Assembly (NCBI GenBank): GCA_012329065.1 | Contig: JAAXPZ010000020.1 | Coordinates: 1 to 48,419, forward strand | Length of the DNA: 48,419 nucleotides | Direction of reading: 5' to 3' | DNA from: Sulfurovum sp. | GTDB taxonomy: Bacteria > Campylobacterota > Campylobacteria > Campylobacterales > Sulfurovaceae | Shown here: piece after piece, positions 27,850 through 36,284 of the stretch | How positions within the stretch are numbered: the first letter of the stretch is position 1 | How the letters are laid out: every line of letters starts with the position of its first letter | Notes under the pieces: model-generated | Database searches by the model: none | What the model was told of the DNA's origin: nothing | The model's input: only the letters and a program-made list of their open reading frames with translations | Made by a program: the position numbers and the translations under genes

Positions 27850-29247
27850 CTATTTTTTACCAATAATCCTGTCTGCTTTTCGAAAAACTTTGTCTATATT
27901 GTTTTTGATCCAATTCTGCTTTATCCAATCCATAGGCCAAACTTCAACCCCTTGAATAAGTACACCAAAGTGAAGATGGTCTCCAAGTGCTAGTCCTGTG
28001 GCTCCTGTTTTTGCAATTGCCTGACCAGCCTCTACCTCTTCGCCCTCTTCTACAAGTATTCTTGAGCAGTGACCATATAATGTATAGAGTCCAAACCCAT
28101 GATCTATGATAGGCATTTTACCATAGATGCCGTTCTCTGAGGCAAAAACAACCTTACCATTGTTTGAACTGATAATAGGTGCATGTTTTGTACTGGCAAA
28201 ATCGTATCCTAAATGATAAGACTGTGAGATTTTTCTGCTTTTATTTTTATAGAAATAATGTCGCTTGTCGCCAAAATCAGCTACTAGTTTAGCACTTTTT
28301 AGAGGGTAAAATGCTCTAACTTTCCAGTTCTCATTTTTTTCATGAGTGACTTTTTTTGTAAGTGAGTGTATCAATTTTTCATTAGCTATTCTCATTGTTT
28401 CATTGACTGCCTTAAATCTTCTAATCCTGGACTTAATTCTGGATGTTCTAGGATCTCCACTTGCAACTTCAGCTATTTTGCCATCTAAAAAACGGTCTGA
28501 AACTACGATTTCTGAAACCTTATATTTTCTAAGTACTTTTGGAAAGGTTACTTTTTTACTTGCTTTATTGCCTGCTATGTCTGTAGCTATTACAAATATT
28601 TCGATTCTTTTTTTCTTGAATGGCCACGCTATGAGAGTGGCATAGTAGCCTTTCTTCTTATACTCTGTTGCTGAAAATTTAATACCACCAGAGACAACAT
28701 AAGTCTCATTTAGATTTACATCCTCTGCACTAAAGACAATCAAAGCACTGCCTCCTCTTGCCATTGTAGCACTCTTGGCTAGTACTGACAGCTTTGGTGG
28801 CTTGGTATCAGCTATGATGTCTATTGTCTTGATGGCAATATTATCACCAATATAATTCCACAAACTCTTATCTTTGACAATAATAGTCAGTTTCCATTTG
28901 TTGCCTTGTTTATCATCCTCTAGTTGAGAAGGAAAAGAAATAGATATCTCTGTTTTTGTCATGGTCGTATCAAACCCGCCAGAAGCAGCTATGATATTGC
29001 GGCTACCGTCAGAAAATACTGCCTGGTATTGACCCAATGCCTGATTGTCTTCTATTACTATCTTGAGAGGGTTTTTTGCCCCAGCATATGCTACTTTTGG
29101 AGCTGTTATAGTGGGCTTTACTCGTTCAAATTTTTCTGAGGTGTATACAAAATATCCAGCAGCTCCAAGAGCTAATAAAAAAATCAAAAATTTAGGCCAG
29201 ATACTTCTTTTTTTTCGTCTATATCCTACGCTATATCTTTGTCTCAT
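27850..29247 (-). CDS. Membrane-anchored M23 family metallopeptidase (LytM domain)
   Basis: The 465-residue protein has a basic cytoplasmic tail, one membrane helix (about 17-35), a long beta-rich periplasmic region and a C-terminal M23 domain. The zinc site is complete: HLGYD (His and Asp ligands) and DHLHFG (catalytic and ligand His), with GLYTLYGHCS between. It should therefore be an active DD-endopeptidase acting on peptidoglycan cross-links, unlike degenerate LytM activators. In Helicobacter and Campylobacter, M23 enzymes set cell shape (Csd/Pgp proteins), and a similar role is plausible. It overlaps the DHH gene by 17 bp and abuts lpxC. Confidence 0.87.
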   Translation of the reverse strand: MRQRYSVGYRRKKRSIWPKFLIFLLALGAAGYFVYTSEKFERVKPTITAPKVAYAGAKNPLKIVIEDNQALGQYQAVFSDGSRNIIAASGGFDTTMTKTEISISFPSQLEDDKQGNKWKLTIIVKDKSLWNYIGDNIAIKTIDIIADTKPPKLSVLAKSATMARGGSALIVFSAEDVNLNETYVVSGGIKFSATEYKKKGYYATLIAWPFKKKRIEIFVIATDIAGNKASKKVTFPKVLRKYKVSEIVVSDRFLDGKIAEVASGDPRTSRIKSRIRRFKAVNETMRIANEKLIHSLTKKVTHEKNENWKVRAFYPLKSAKLVADFGDKRHYFYKNKSRKISQSYHLGYDFASTKHAPIISSNNGKVVFASENGIYGKMPIIDHGFGLYTLYGHCSRILVEEGEEVEAGQAIAKTGATGLALGDHLHFGVLIQGVEVWPMDWIKQNWIKNNIDKVFRKADRIIGKK

Positions 29248-30202
29248 GAAGCAATCCCCCTTTTTGTATATAGTTTACAATAATATCTGATAGTCCATCT
29301 AAGTCTGTATTGCTTACCTCAAAGCCACCAGCCACATTATGTCCTCCGCCACCAAAATGTGTAGCTAGCTTACTAATATCTATAGTCTTACTACGAATAG
29401 AGACCTTGATATCTTTTTTTCTTTCTACCAACATCAATGCTATCTCAACCGTCGCAAGAGATTTTGCATAATCAACCACGCCATCAAGATCACTATACTT
29501 TGCTCCTGTTTGCTTAAGATTCTCTTGGGATATTTTCAGTACTGCAATCTTGGCATCACACTTTAACTCTAGAGAGTTTATTGCGACTCCGAGTATCCTC
29601 AATGATGCTAAAGAACGACGATGAAGCATTTTTTGAGATACTTCGACGATATCCACTCCGATAGAAGTAAGCTCAGACGCCAGATTAAATATCCCCTGAT
29701 GCATATTGTTTGTAGTAAAATTTCTCGTGTCAGAAGCAAGTGCGACATAGAATGCCACTGCACTCTCTTTGGATATAGGATATATATCTTTCAGTAAATG
29801 ATATGCCACTTCTGAGCTAGATACTGCTTCAGGATCGATGATATTGAGTGTAGCAAAATAACTGTTTGTTGCATGATGGTCTATGTTGATAATCTCTCGT
29901 CCATCTAGTTGAAACCCTAGTCTATCAATACTCCCACAATCACAAGCAATAATTAATGAATCTTCAAAATCTATTCTTTTTTTTATTTTGGAAAAACTGG
30001 GCAAAAAATCCAGAGAACGAGGGATATCTTCTGTAATGTTTGCTATCTCAACATGAAACTTCTGCTCTTTGAGCCAAATGTAAACACCTAATGCCGTACC
30101 GATTGCATCTGGATCTGGATTGATATGAGAGAGTACAGTAATCTTCTTATACTTATTCAGGAGTACTTTGAACTCATCTCTATATTGTACTATAGGAAAC
30201 AT
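29231..30202 (-). CDS. DHH/DHHA1 family phosphoesterase (NrnA-like)
   Basis: The 323-residue protein has the DHH domain with SHINPDPDAIGTALG, CDCGSID and the IDHHATN signature, and a C-terminal DHHA1 domain ending in GGGGHNVAGGF. This is the layout of bifunctional oligoribonuclease/pAp phosphatases (NrnA) and of cyclic dinucleotide phosphodiesterases without the membrane and GGDEF-like parts of GdpP. All metal ligands are present. It likely finishes RNA decay or removes pAp in a bacterium without Orn. It overlaps the M23 gene by 17 bp and starts 2 bp after nadC. Confidence 0.88.
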   Translation of the reverse strand: MFPIVQYRDEFKVLLNKYKKITVLSHINPDPDAIGTALGVYIWLKEQKFHVEIANITEDIPRSLDFLPSFSKIKKRIDFEDSLIIACDCGSIDRLGFQLDGREIINIDHHATNSYFATLNIIDPEAVSSSEVAYHLLKDIYPISKESAVAFYVALASDTRNFTTNNMHQGIFNLASELTSIGVDIVEVSQKMLHRRSLASLRILGVAINSLELKCDAKIAVLKISQENLKQTGAKYSDLDGVVDYAKSLATVEIALMLVERKKDIKVSIRSKTIDISKLATHFGGGGHNVAGGFEVSNTDLDGLSDIIVNYIQKGGLLHETKI

Positions 30203-30204
30203 AT

Positions 30205-31026
30205 CTATTTGCCTACTCTCATAGAAAGGTCTATCCAGTTGGCCTGATGAATGATACTGCCAGAAGAGATAGCATCTACACCTGTTTGTGCTATCTCTCT
30301 TATCGTATCCAATGTCACATTTCCACTCGCCTCAAGTAAGATATGTGGGAAATATTTATTTCTGAATGCTACTACTTCTTTGGTTTTCTCAATCGTCATA
30401 TTGTCACACATGACAATGTCCGCTCCAGCCTTCATAGCCTTTTGTACCATATCCAAATCCTCACACTCTATCTCAACTTTTGAAGTAAAGGGAATTTTTT
30501 GGCGTACCTCTTTCATAAAACTATCTAAATCATCTATTGTTTTCAGATGTGTATCTTTGAGCATCAAACAATCATCTAGCCCCATACGATGGTTGACTCC
30601 TCCGCCACAACGCACAGCATATTTTTCAAATGTACGAAGTAATGGTCTTGTCTTTCGTGTATCCAAAAGTTTGACGCCTGTGTCTGCTATGGCTTTTACA
30701 TACTGTGCGGTCAAGGTTGCTATAGAAGAAGCATGCAGTAACATATCTAAAATAGACCGCTCTAAAGAAAGTATGATCTTAGAATCGCCAGAGACAAAAA
30801 GAAGTTCTTTTTCTTTTTTAAAACTTTCTCCATCATTCACTTTCCACTCTAGTGACAAACCATACATTTTCGCTAGCGTTACAACATACTCTTGCCCTGC
30901 AAATATGCCATCAGACTTTGCGATGATAAACGCACGAATAGATTTAGATGTACTAATACGGGCAAACAAATCACCTCTACCTAAATCTTCTGCTACCAAA
31001 GCTTCTAAAAATGATTCTCTTAGCAT
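30205..31026 (-). CDS. nadC: Nicotinate-nucleotide pyrophosphorylase, carboxylating (NadC)
   Basis: NadC converts quinolinate and PRPP to nicotinate mononucleotide. The 273-residue length is normal. Family features are DTRKTRPLLRTFEKYAVRCGGGVNHRMGL-type sequence in the middle (substrate Arg, Lys and His), LKDTHLK, VEIECED, and the phosphate loop LLEASGNVT then ISSGSIIHQ. AAAGGAAG precedes the ATG. It follows nadA by 49 bp and may also be transcribed from a promoter in that gap. Confidence 0.95.
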   Translation of the reverse strand: MLRESFLEALVAEDLGRGDLFARISTSKSIRAFIIAKSDGIFAGQEYVVTLAKMYGLSLEWKVNDGESFKKEKELLFVSGDSKIILSLERSILDMLLHASSIATLTAQYVKAIADTGVKLLDTRKTRPLLRTFEKYAVRCGGGVNHRMGLDDCLMLKDTHLKTIDDLDSFMKEVRQKIPFTSKVEIECEDLDMVQKAMKAGADIVMCDNMTIEKTKEVVAFRNKYFPHILLEASGNVTLDTIREIAQTGVDAISSGSIIHQANWIDLSMRVGK

Positions 31027-31047
31027 CTGCTTCCTTTGAGTGCATAG

Positions 31048-31056
31048 ATTATAGCA
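31048..31056 (-). promoter_or_regulatory. Probable extended -10 promoter between nadA and nadC
   Basis: The minus strand reads TGCTATAAT, an extended -10 element, about 22 bp before the nadC ATG. GTGC/GCAC around it forms a small inverted repeat, which could be an operator. It would let nadC and the downstream lpxC-infB block be transcribed apart from nadA. Confidence 0.5.
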
Positions 31057-31075
31057 CTATTTCTTTGTATCTTTT

Positions 31076-32083
31076 CTATTTTAGTGCTAACATTCTATCC
31101 AATGCCAATTTTGCATACTTGGCAACATCCTCATCAACTGTAACCTCATTAATAGGATTAGCATCTTCTATGGACTTAAGAACTAGATATAAATCTTCTA
31201 GCGTTGTCTCATTCATAGTAGGACACTCTGGCTTGGTTGATGAGAGCACAAATGTATTCTTTGGTCTTAATCTGTTTACTAGATTATACTCTGTTCCCAC
31301 TGCTACTTTTTGCTCAGGCTCGAGGTCAGTGATGTACTTAATCAACTGCGAAGTAGAGCCTGAAAAATCAGCGGCTTCTACAATTTTGGGATCACACTCA
31401 GGGTGAACTGCGATAAGTATATCTGGATATCTCTCACGGTAAAAATCAATATCGTCCATTGTAAAATACTGATGAACGGAGCAGAAGCCGTTGAAGCAAA
31501 TGATATCTGCTTCTAGTGAATCACAGGCTTTTCCATCAACCTCCACGCCGATCACACAGGATTTTAATCCCATACTGTTTGCAAAGTTTTGCCCTAGGCA
31601 CCTATCTGGCACAAATAGTATCTTTTTCCCGCTCTCCAACCCCTTTTCAATAATCCTAAAGGCATTAGAGGAGGTACAGACTAGTCCGCCCATTTCACCC
31701 ACCTTGGCTTTAACTTCAGCACTGGAATTGATATAGGTAATAGGTAAAATTGCTTCCTTGGGGATGCCTCTTTCCTCCATATAGGCAACTGAATCATCGA
31801 AATAAGTAGAGTCAATCATTCGAGCCATAGCACAACATGCTATCTTGGGCATTAGCACTCTTTTCTCTGGTGCTATTACCTTGACGCTTTGTCCCATGAA
31901 CCCTACACCACAAAAAACAATCCATTCACTCTCTGCGTCTTTGGATTTTCTTGCCAGCTCCAAACTGTCACCAACGATATCTCCCATCTCAAACACTTCA
32001 TCCCTTTGATAATAGTGAGCTACTACGGTCACATCAAGCTCTTTTTTGAGCCTTTCAATCTCTTTTTTATAGTCAATACTCAA
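31076..32083 (-). CDS. nadA: Quinolinate synthase (NadA)
   Basis: NadA condenses iminoaspartate with dihydroxyacetone phosphate using a [4Fe-4S] cluster. The 335-residue protein has VVAHYYQRDEVFEMGD at the N-terminus, VFCGVGFMGQSVKVIAPEKRVLMP, and conserved Cys in IACCAMAR, GGLVCTSSN and HPECDPKI, which include the three cluster ligands. The start is a TTG at 32083 with AAGGAG seven bases upstream. nadB (aspartate oxidase) is not in the window. It is divergent from plsY and first of the nadA-nadC run. Confidence 0.95.
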   Translation of the reverse strand: MSIDYKKEIERLKKELDVTVVAHYYQRDEVFEMGDIVGDSLELARKSKDAESEWIVFCGVGFMGQSVKVIAPEKRVLMPKIACCAMARMIDSTYFDDSVAYMEERGIPKEAILPITYINSSAEVKAKVGEMGGLVCTSSNAFRIIEKGLESGKKILFVPDRCLGQNFANSMGLKSCVIGVEVDGKACDSLEADIICFNGFCSVHQYFTMDDIDFYRERYPDILIAVHPECDPKIVEAADFSGSTSQLIKYITDLEPEQKVAVGTEYNLVNRLRPKNTFVLSSTKPECPTMNETTLEDLYLVLKSIEDANPINEVTVDEDVAKYAKLALDRMLALK

Positions 32084-32169
32084 TTTGATACTCCTTGTAC
32101 AGGCAAAAACTGCAATAGATAATTGGCTATTTTATCCAAATTCAGTTAATATTGCACAAAGGAAAAAAC

Positions 32170-32790
32170 ATGGAACTATTCAATCAAAATATCATACTCT
32201 ATCTAGTGGCTTATCTTGTCTCAGGTATACCGTTTGGATATCTGCTTGCCAAAAAGTTTGCAGGTGTGAATATTAAGAATGCAGGAAGTGGGAACATAGG
32301 TGCAACCAATGTACTCAGAGTGGTCAAAGAAAAAGATCCCAAGCTTGCCAAAAAACTAGGAGCTATGACACTATTTCTTGATGCAGTCAAAGGTATGGTT
32401 GTTATCTTGGTTGCCAAAATGCTGGGTGCCCCAGAAGGAGTATTGTGGACATTAGCGGTACTTGCTGTAATAGGTCACTGCTTCTCTGTATTTCTTCTCT
32501 TTGAAGGAGGAAAAGGTGTCGCAACTGGCTTTGGTGTTCTGCTTGTGATGATGCCCATACCTGCCTTAATAGCAATAGTCACATGGATTATAGCAAATAA
32601 AGGTCTCAAGATAGTTTCTGTCGCATCACTCATAGGGCTTGTTGTATTTGTCATAGCAAGTTATATTTTGTATCCAGAGGTACCAGGCATCTCAACTCAT
32701 GCCCCTGTTTGGATCATAGCATTTATCATTTTCTATAAACATACTCCAAATATAGTGGGTCTTTTTGGCAAAGAAAAAAGTACTGCTTGA
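32170..32790 (+). CDS. plsY: Glycerol-3-phosphate acyltransferase PlsY
   Basis: PlsY transfers acyl groups from acyl phosphate to glycerol-3-phosphate, the first step of phospholipid synthesis. The 206-residue protein has five or so membrane helices and the three family motifs: SGIPFGYLLAK with SGNIGATNV nearby, GHCFSVFLLFEGGKGVATG, and the C-terminal YKHTPNI. The start is ATG 32170 with AAAGGA upstream; an in-frame TTG at 32152 lacks a ribosome binding site. It overlaps folB by 1 bp (TGATG). Confidence 0.94.
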   Translation: MELFNQNIILYLVAYLVSGIPFGYLLAKKFAGVNIKNAGSGNIGATNVLRVVKEKDPKLAKKLGAMTLFLDAVKGMVVILVAKMLGAPEGVLWTLAVLAVIGHCFSVFLLFEGGKGVATGFGVLLVMMPIPALIAIVTWIIANKGLKIVSVASLIGLVVFVIASYILYPEVPGISTHAPVWIIAFIIFYKHTPNIVGLFGKEKSTA

Positions 32791-33128
32791 TGAGAATTCA
32801 TATCGAGAATCTAAAGATAAATTGCATTATAGGTCTTCTTGATTTTGAAAGAGAAATAGAGCAGAGAGTTATACTTGATATCAAAATTGACTACTCATAT
32901 ATGGAGGGTCAATTTTTAGACTATAGTAGCATAGCAAGCAACATTGAAAATCATCTCAAAAAAACCAAATATGAACTTCTGGAAAGCTCTTTGATTGGTA
33001 TTAAAACACTGCTTTTTGAGAAATATGATACTATTGAAAAACTAGCAATAAAAATTTCAAAGCCTGATATATTAGATAATTGCTCTGTTGGGCTATCGGA
33101 TACTTGGGATATCAATACACTTCTATAA
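32790..33128 (+). CDS. folB: Dihydroneopterin aldolase (FolB-like)
   Basis: The 112-residue protein has the FolB pattern: MRIHIENLKINCIIGLLDFERE at the N-terminus (strand, G[IL] and E-R-x-x region), DYSSIASNIENHLKKTKYELLE, and a final strand KLAIKISKPDIL. FolB cleaves dihydroneopterin in folate synthesis. The ATG overlaps the plsY stop, and plsY-folB is a common Campylobacterota pair. The expected Lys in the last strand is present. It ends convergently, overlapping the L,D-transpeptidase gene by 17 bp. The family is short and diverged, so confidence is a little lower. Confidence 0.83.
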   Translation: MRIHIENLKINCIIGLLDFEREIEQRVILDIKIDYSYMEGQFLDYSSIASNIENHLKKTKYELLESSLIGIKTLLFEKYDTIEKLAIKISKPDILDNCSVGLSDTWDINTLL

Positions 33129-33618
33129 TTGCATAGCCATCTCTATCTTGTGCGTAAAGATCGCCTGAGACACCATAATCATAATACCTATAAGTATCTC
33201 CAGCTACTGTAACAGTTGTTCCTTTTTTGGCCCAACTAAATAATTTTTTTGCAAATCTTCTTTGTAGCCTAATGCAACCGTGAGAAGCAGGTTTCTTGGG
33301 GACATACCCTTGATGCATCGCGATGCCGTCCCATGTTAGCCTCATCATATAGGGCATTTTTGCTCCACCGTTTGGCTTTGGGTACAGATTTGATTCATGT
33401 TTTCGTTTTTTTTGTAGTATTTGAAAATTGCCCGTAGGTGTTTCATACCCTCCTTTGCCAGAAGATATGCGTCCCTCAAAAATAGTCTTTCCATGTTCAA
33501 TAGCATAGATCTTCTGTATCGTCAAATCTACAAAAACTTTTTTCTCTGCCATTAAAGATATAGGGAATAAAATAGCTATCAATAATACGGAATGAGAATG
33601 CCCTTTAAAATTTATCAT
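33112..33618 (-). CDS. L,D-transpeptidase (YkuD domain), secreted
   Basis: The protein has an N-terminal signal segment (VLLIAILFPISLMA) and a YkuD catalytic domain with MHQGYVPKKPASHGCIRL, which holds the conserved His and catalytic Cys of the H-x-G-C-[IL]-R motif. Such enzymes make 3-3 cross-links in peptidoglycan or attach proteins to it. The domain fills the whole protein (about 168 residues). The frame opens at 33660, but ATG 33618 gives a proper signal peptide start; neither has a strong ribosome binding site. It overlaps the 3' end of folB on the other strand and is divergent from the regulator gene. Confidence 0.85.
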   Translation of the reverse strand: MINFKGHSHSVLLIAILFPISLMAEKKVFVDLTIQKIYAIEHGKTIFEGRISSGKGGYETPTGNFQILQKKRKHESNLYPKPNGGAKMPYMMRLTWDGIAMHQGYVPKKPASHGCIRLQRRFAKKLFSWAKKGTTVTVAGDTYRYYDYGVSGDLYAQDRDGYAIIEVY

Positions 33619-33667
33619 TCGAAATCTTAGCAAAATAAAATAAAATTTTCCACAAAGCATATTTTTA

Positions 33668-33676
33668 TGGTATAAT
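33668..33676 (+). promoter_or_regulatory. Extended -10 promoter of the CosR/HsrA-type regulator gene
   Basis: TGGTATAAT (TG-n-TATAAT) lies about 50 bp upstream of the regulator ATG, in the 108-bp gap shared with the divergent L,D-transpeptidase gene. The gap is AT-rich; no clear dyad operator was seen. Confidence 0.55.
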
Positions 33677-33726
33677 TTAAAATAAATTTAAGTTTCGTCT
33701 TAACTGGAAAATAAAAGGGAGATACT

Positions 33727-34398
33727 ATGAGAATACTTATTATTGATGATGATAATGAATTAAGTACTGCTATATCTGACAAGCTCAAGGAGTTTGGATA
33801 TCAAAGCGACATGGCAGAGAATATAGATGATGCAAGATACTTTTTGGATATCAGAAATTACAATTTGGTACTCATAGACTGGACTCTTTCTAGTATCAAG
33901 ATAGCGGATACCATAAAGGACATCAAAGCAAAACATACAAAAACTTCTGTCATCGTGCTCTCTATTAAAACAGGTAAAAAAAATGAGATAAATGCCTTAA
34001 AATCAGGTGCAGACGACTACATCAAAAAGCCTATCGACTTAGATATACTGCATGTCAGGATAGAAGCAAAACTCCGTTTTGGAGCCAGCAATATCATAGA
34101 GATCAATGAACTCATCATTAGCCCAGAAGAAGAGAAGATTATCTACAATGGTGAAGATATTGAACTCAAAGGAAAGCCATTTGAAGTACTCACTCATCTG
34201 GCCATGCACAAGGATCAGATAGTTTCCAAAGAACAACTGCTTGATGCTATCTGGGAAGAGCCAGAACTTGTAACACCTAATGTCATAGAAGTTGCCATCA
34301 ACCAAATAAGACAAAAAATGGATAAGCCGCTGCAAATCACAACTATCGAAACAGTTAGGCGTAGAGGCTATAGGTTCTGTTTTCCAAATAAAGTATAA
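33727..34398 (+). CDS. cosR: OmpR-family response regulator, CosR/HsrA type
   Basis: The 223-residue protein has a receiver domain (1-120) and a winged-helix DNA-binding domain (130-223). The C-terminal half, with LKGKPFEVLTHLAMHKDQIV and EEPELVTPNVIEVAINQI, matches from memory the nearly invariant domain of Campylobacter CosR (Cj0355) and Helicobacter HsrA (HP1043), essential orphan regulators of oxidative stress and central metabolism. The following ferredoxin and Ppx genes match the Campylobacter order. Unlike those orphans, which lack the phosphoacceptor, this receiver keeps Asp51 in NLVLIDWTL, the acidic Asp7/Asp8 pair and the conserved Lys in DYIKKP. No sensor kinase is adjacent. AAAGGGAG precedes the ATG. 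Confidence 0.9.
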   Translation: MRILIIDDDNELSTAISDKLKEFGYQSDMAENIDDARYFLDIRNYNLVLIDWTLSSIKIADTIKDIKAKHTKTSVIVLSIKTGKKNEINALKSGADDYIKKPIDLDILHVRIEAKLRFGASNIIEINELIISPEEEKIIYNGEDIELKGKPFEVLTHLAMHKDQIVSKEQLLDAIWEEPELVTPNVIEVAINQIRQKMDKPLQITTIETVRRRGYRFCFPNKV

Positions 34399-34509
34399 AA
34401 TCATCTAAATGCAAAACTTACACAATTGTTACCATTCACCTTTGTAGCAATTTTACTTTAAGCTTTGATAAGTTATAACTCCTAAAATTATTCAACAATA
34501 GAGGGAAAT
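34399..34509. other. 111-bp gap between regulator and ferredoxin genes
   Basis: The gap contains AAACTTACACAA (34414-34425), a 12-mer also present at 10941-10952 beside a hairpin repeat. The flanking bases (TTGTTACCATTCACC here, ATGGTAGCCACTCAG there) look partly alike, so this may be a decayed copy of the same element. A TTATAACT stretch near 34473 could be the ferredoxin -10. No terminator is evident. Confidence 0.35.
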
Positions 34510-34761
34510 ATGGCACTATTAATAAAAGATGATTGCATTGCATGTGACGCCTGTCGAGAAGAGTGCCCAAACATAGCCATCGAAGAAAACGATCCTGTTT
34601 ATATAATCGATGTAGATTTCTGCACCGAATGTGTAGGACATTATGATGAGCCACAATGCGTAGCCGTTTGTCCAGTAGACTGTATTATATCTGATCCAGA
34701 CAACATAGAGAGTGCAGCGGAACTTAAATTTAAGTTTGAGCAAATACAGGCTCGGGTCTAA
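34510..34761 (+). CDS. 2[4Fe-4S] ferredoxin (Alvin/YfhL type)
   Basis: The 83-residue protein carries two cluster motifs. The first is C9-x2-C12-x2-C15-x3-C19-P; the second is C38-x2-C41-x8-C50-x3-C54-P, with the eight-residue insertion between the second and third Cys that marks the Allochromatium-type low-potential ferredoxins. A further Cys58 follows. The C-terminal helix extension (ESAAELKFKFEQIQ) also fits that class. It is a small soluble electron carrier; its partner is unknown. AGAGGG precedes the ATG. It lies between the CosR/HsrA-type regulator and Ppx, as fdxB does in Campylobacter. Confidence 0.93.
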   Translation: MALLIKDDCIACDACREECPNIAIEENDPVYIIDVDFCTECVGHYDEPQCVAVCPVDCIISDPDNIESAAELKFKFEQIQARV

Positions 34762-34768
34762 AGACTTA

Positions 34769-36238
34769 ATGGCTAAACGCACAGCCATCATAGATATTGG
34801 CTCCAACTCTGCACGCTTAGTCATATTCCAAGAAACTAGCAAAGAAGGCTTCCATCTTGTATGCGAAAAAAAGAGCAAGGTTCGTATCGGTGAAGGTGCT
34901 TATGCAAACAATAACAATCTCCAAAAGAAAGCTATGGTTCGTGCCTATAGTGCCCTTCGGTCTTTTTCTCAAACAATAGACGAATATAGTGTTTCCAAGG
35001 TGATTGCAGTAGCTACCTCGGCTTTGAGAGATGCACCTAACAAAAGTATTTTTTTAAATAAAGTCAAAAAAAATCTAAAGATTGATATAGATATCATTAA
35101 AGGTGAGGAAGAGGCACTACTTGGTGCAATAGCTGCGATAAATCTTCTACCCATAGACAATGGAATTACCATAGATATAGGTGGCGGATCAACAGATATG
35201 TCATTGATCAAAAAAGGTGAAGTAGTAGAGAGCTATTCTCTAGATCTTGGGACAGTGAGACTTAAAGAGCTTTTTTTTGACAAAAATATCCATATAGACA
35301 TTGTCAGAAAACATATTTCCCAAGCATTAAACAATCTACCAAAATCATTCTCTTCGCGAACTGTTATAGGTATAGGAGGCACTACTCGTACACTAGCAAA
35401 AGCTATTATCAAGAAAACTGCTTATCCTCTCAATAAGTTACATGCGTTTGAATACAAAAGTGATGAATTTCATGAATTTTATGAAGAGATAGTCTCATCT
35501 AAAATAGATAAACTACAAACTTATCACATTAAAGAAAATAGGTATGACACCATAAGAGAAGGTACACTTATATTTCTGGAAATAATTAAGCATATAGAGG
35601 CAGAAAATATTATTACAAGTGGAGTTGGGGTTAGAGAGGGTGTATATTTAAAAGATAAATTTCCAGAGAAGCCATACAAAATACCATATAAAAGTAATCC
35701 AAGCATCAAAAGCATAAAAGATAGATTTGATATTCTATCTCTACCGTGTGGTAATAAGCACAATGTAGCCAAGGAGCTTTATGTACTTTTCAAAGATGAA
35801 TTTCATTATGATGAAGAGTATTTAGCTATATTAAAAAAAGTACTAGACCTATCAGATATAGGAAAAATCCTCACTATATACCATAAAGATCGATATGCTA
35901 GCTATATAGCCATGCAAGAACTAAACTATGGCTTCAGCCACAATGATATGGTATTGATATCTCTCCTGCTTTATTCAAAGGCAAAAAAAGGCTATCACAA
36001 AGAGATGTATAAGCAATACAAAGATTTACTGCCCTCTAAAAGAACTGTAATACTGCTCTCGTTTATCTACACACTTACCCTAGTTCTCCACCATAGCTCT
36101 ACAAAAGCTAAATATCGATTTACCTTAACAAATAATACACTACTGATAAAAAGCAACAAAACCCTCTATTTGGCATCAGAGAGTATAAATAATATGAAAA
36201 AACCTAATGGTTTAAAAGTAAAAATAAAAGAAGTATAA
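34769..36238 (+). CDS. ppx: Ppx/GppA family phosphatase
   Basis: The 489-residue protein is an ASKHA-fold phosphatase. Phosphate 1 is AIIDIGSNSARLVIF at the N-terminus, phosphate 2 is TIDIGGGSTDMSLI, and GIGGTTRTLAKAI follows. Family members hydrolyse polyphosphate or pppGpp, linking phosphate stores with the stringent response. The C-terminal HD-like helical domain (about 310-489) is present, with HNVAKELYVLF and Asp further on. The frame opens upstream inside the ferredoxin gene at 34712, but ATG 34769 gives MAKRTAIID, the family start, 7 bp after the ferredoxin stop. Whether it acts as Ppx or GppA is not decidable here. Confidence 0.9.
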   Translation: MAKRTAIIDIGSNSARLVIFQETSKEGFHLVCEKKSKVRIGEGAYANNNNLQKKAMVRAYSALRSFSQTIDEYSVSKVIAVATSALRDAPNKSIFLNKVKKNLKIDIDIIKGEEEALLGAIAAINLLPIDNGITIDIGGGSTDMSLIKKGEVVESYSLDLGTVRLKELFFDKNIHIDIVRKHISQALNNLPKSFSSRTVIGIGGTTRTLAKAIIKKTAYPLNKLHAFEYKSDEFHEFYEEIVSSKIDKLQTYHIKENRYDTIREGTLIFLEIIKHIEAENIITSGVGVREGVYLKDKFPEKPYKIPYKSNPSIKSIKDRFDILSLPCGNKHNVAKELYVLFKDEFHYDEEYLAILKKVLDLSDIGKILTIYHKDRYASYIAMQELNYGFSHNDMVLISLLLYSKAKKGYHKEMYKQYKDLLPSKRTVILLSFIYTLTLVLHHSSTKAKYRFTLTNNTLLIKSNKTLYLASESINNMKKPNGLKVKIKEV

Positions 36239-36247
36239 ATTTAAAAA

Positions 36248-36275
36248 ACTTATGTAATCCAAAAATTACATAAGT
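36248..36275 (-). terminator. Rho-independent terminator of bamA, possibly bidirectional
   Basis: ACTTATGTAAT (36248-36258) and ATTACATAAGT (36265-36275) form a perfect 11-bp stem with a 6-nt loop. On the minus strand it is followed by TTTTTT, so it ends the bamA transcript. It also sits 9 bp after the ppx stop on the plus strand. Confidence 0.8.
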
Positions 36276-36284
36276 CTAAGACAA

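Noticed and set aside
30251-31039. 262-codon open frame antisense to nadC
   Set aside because: Fully covered by a clear nadC with all family motifs; composition and lack of a start signal mark it as a shadow frame.
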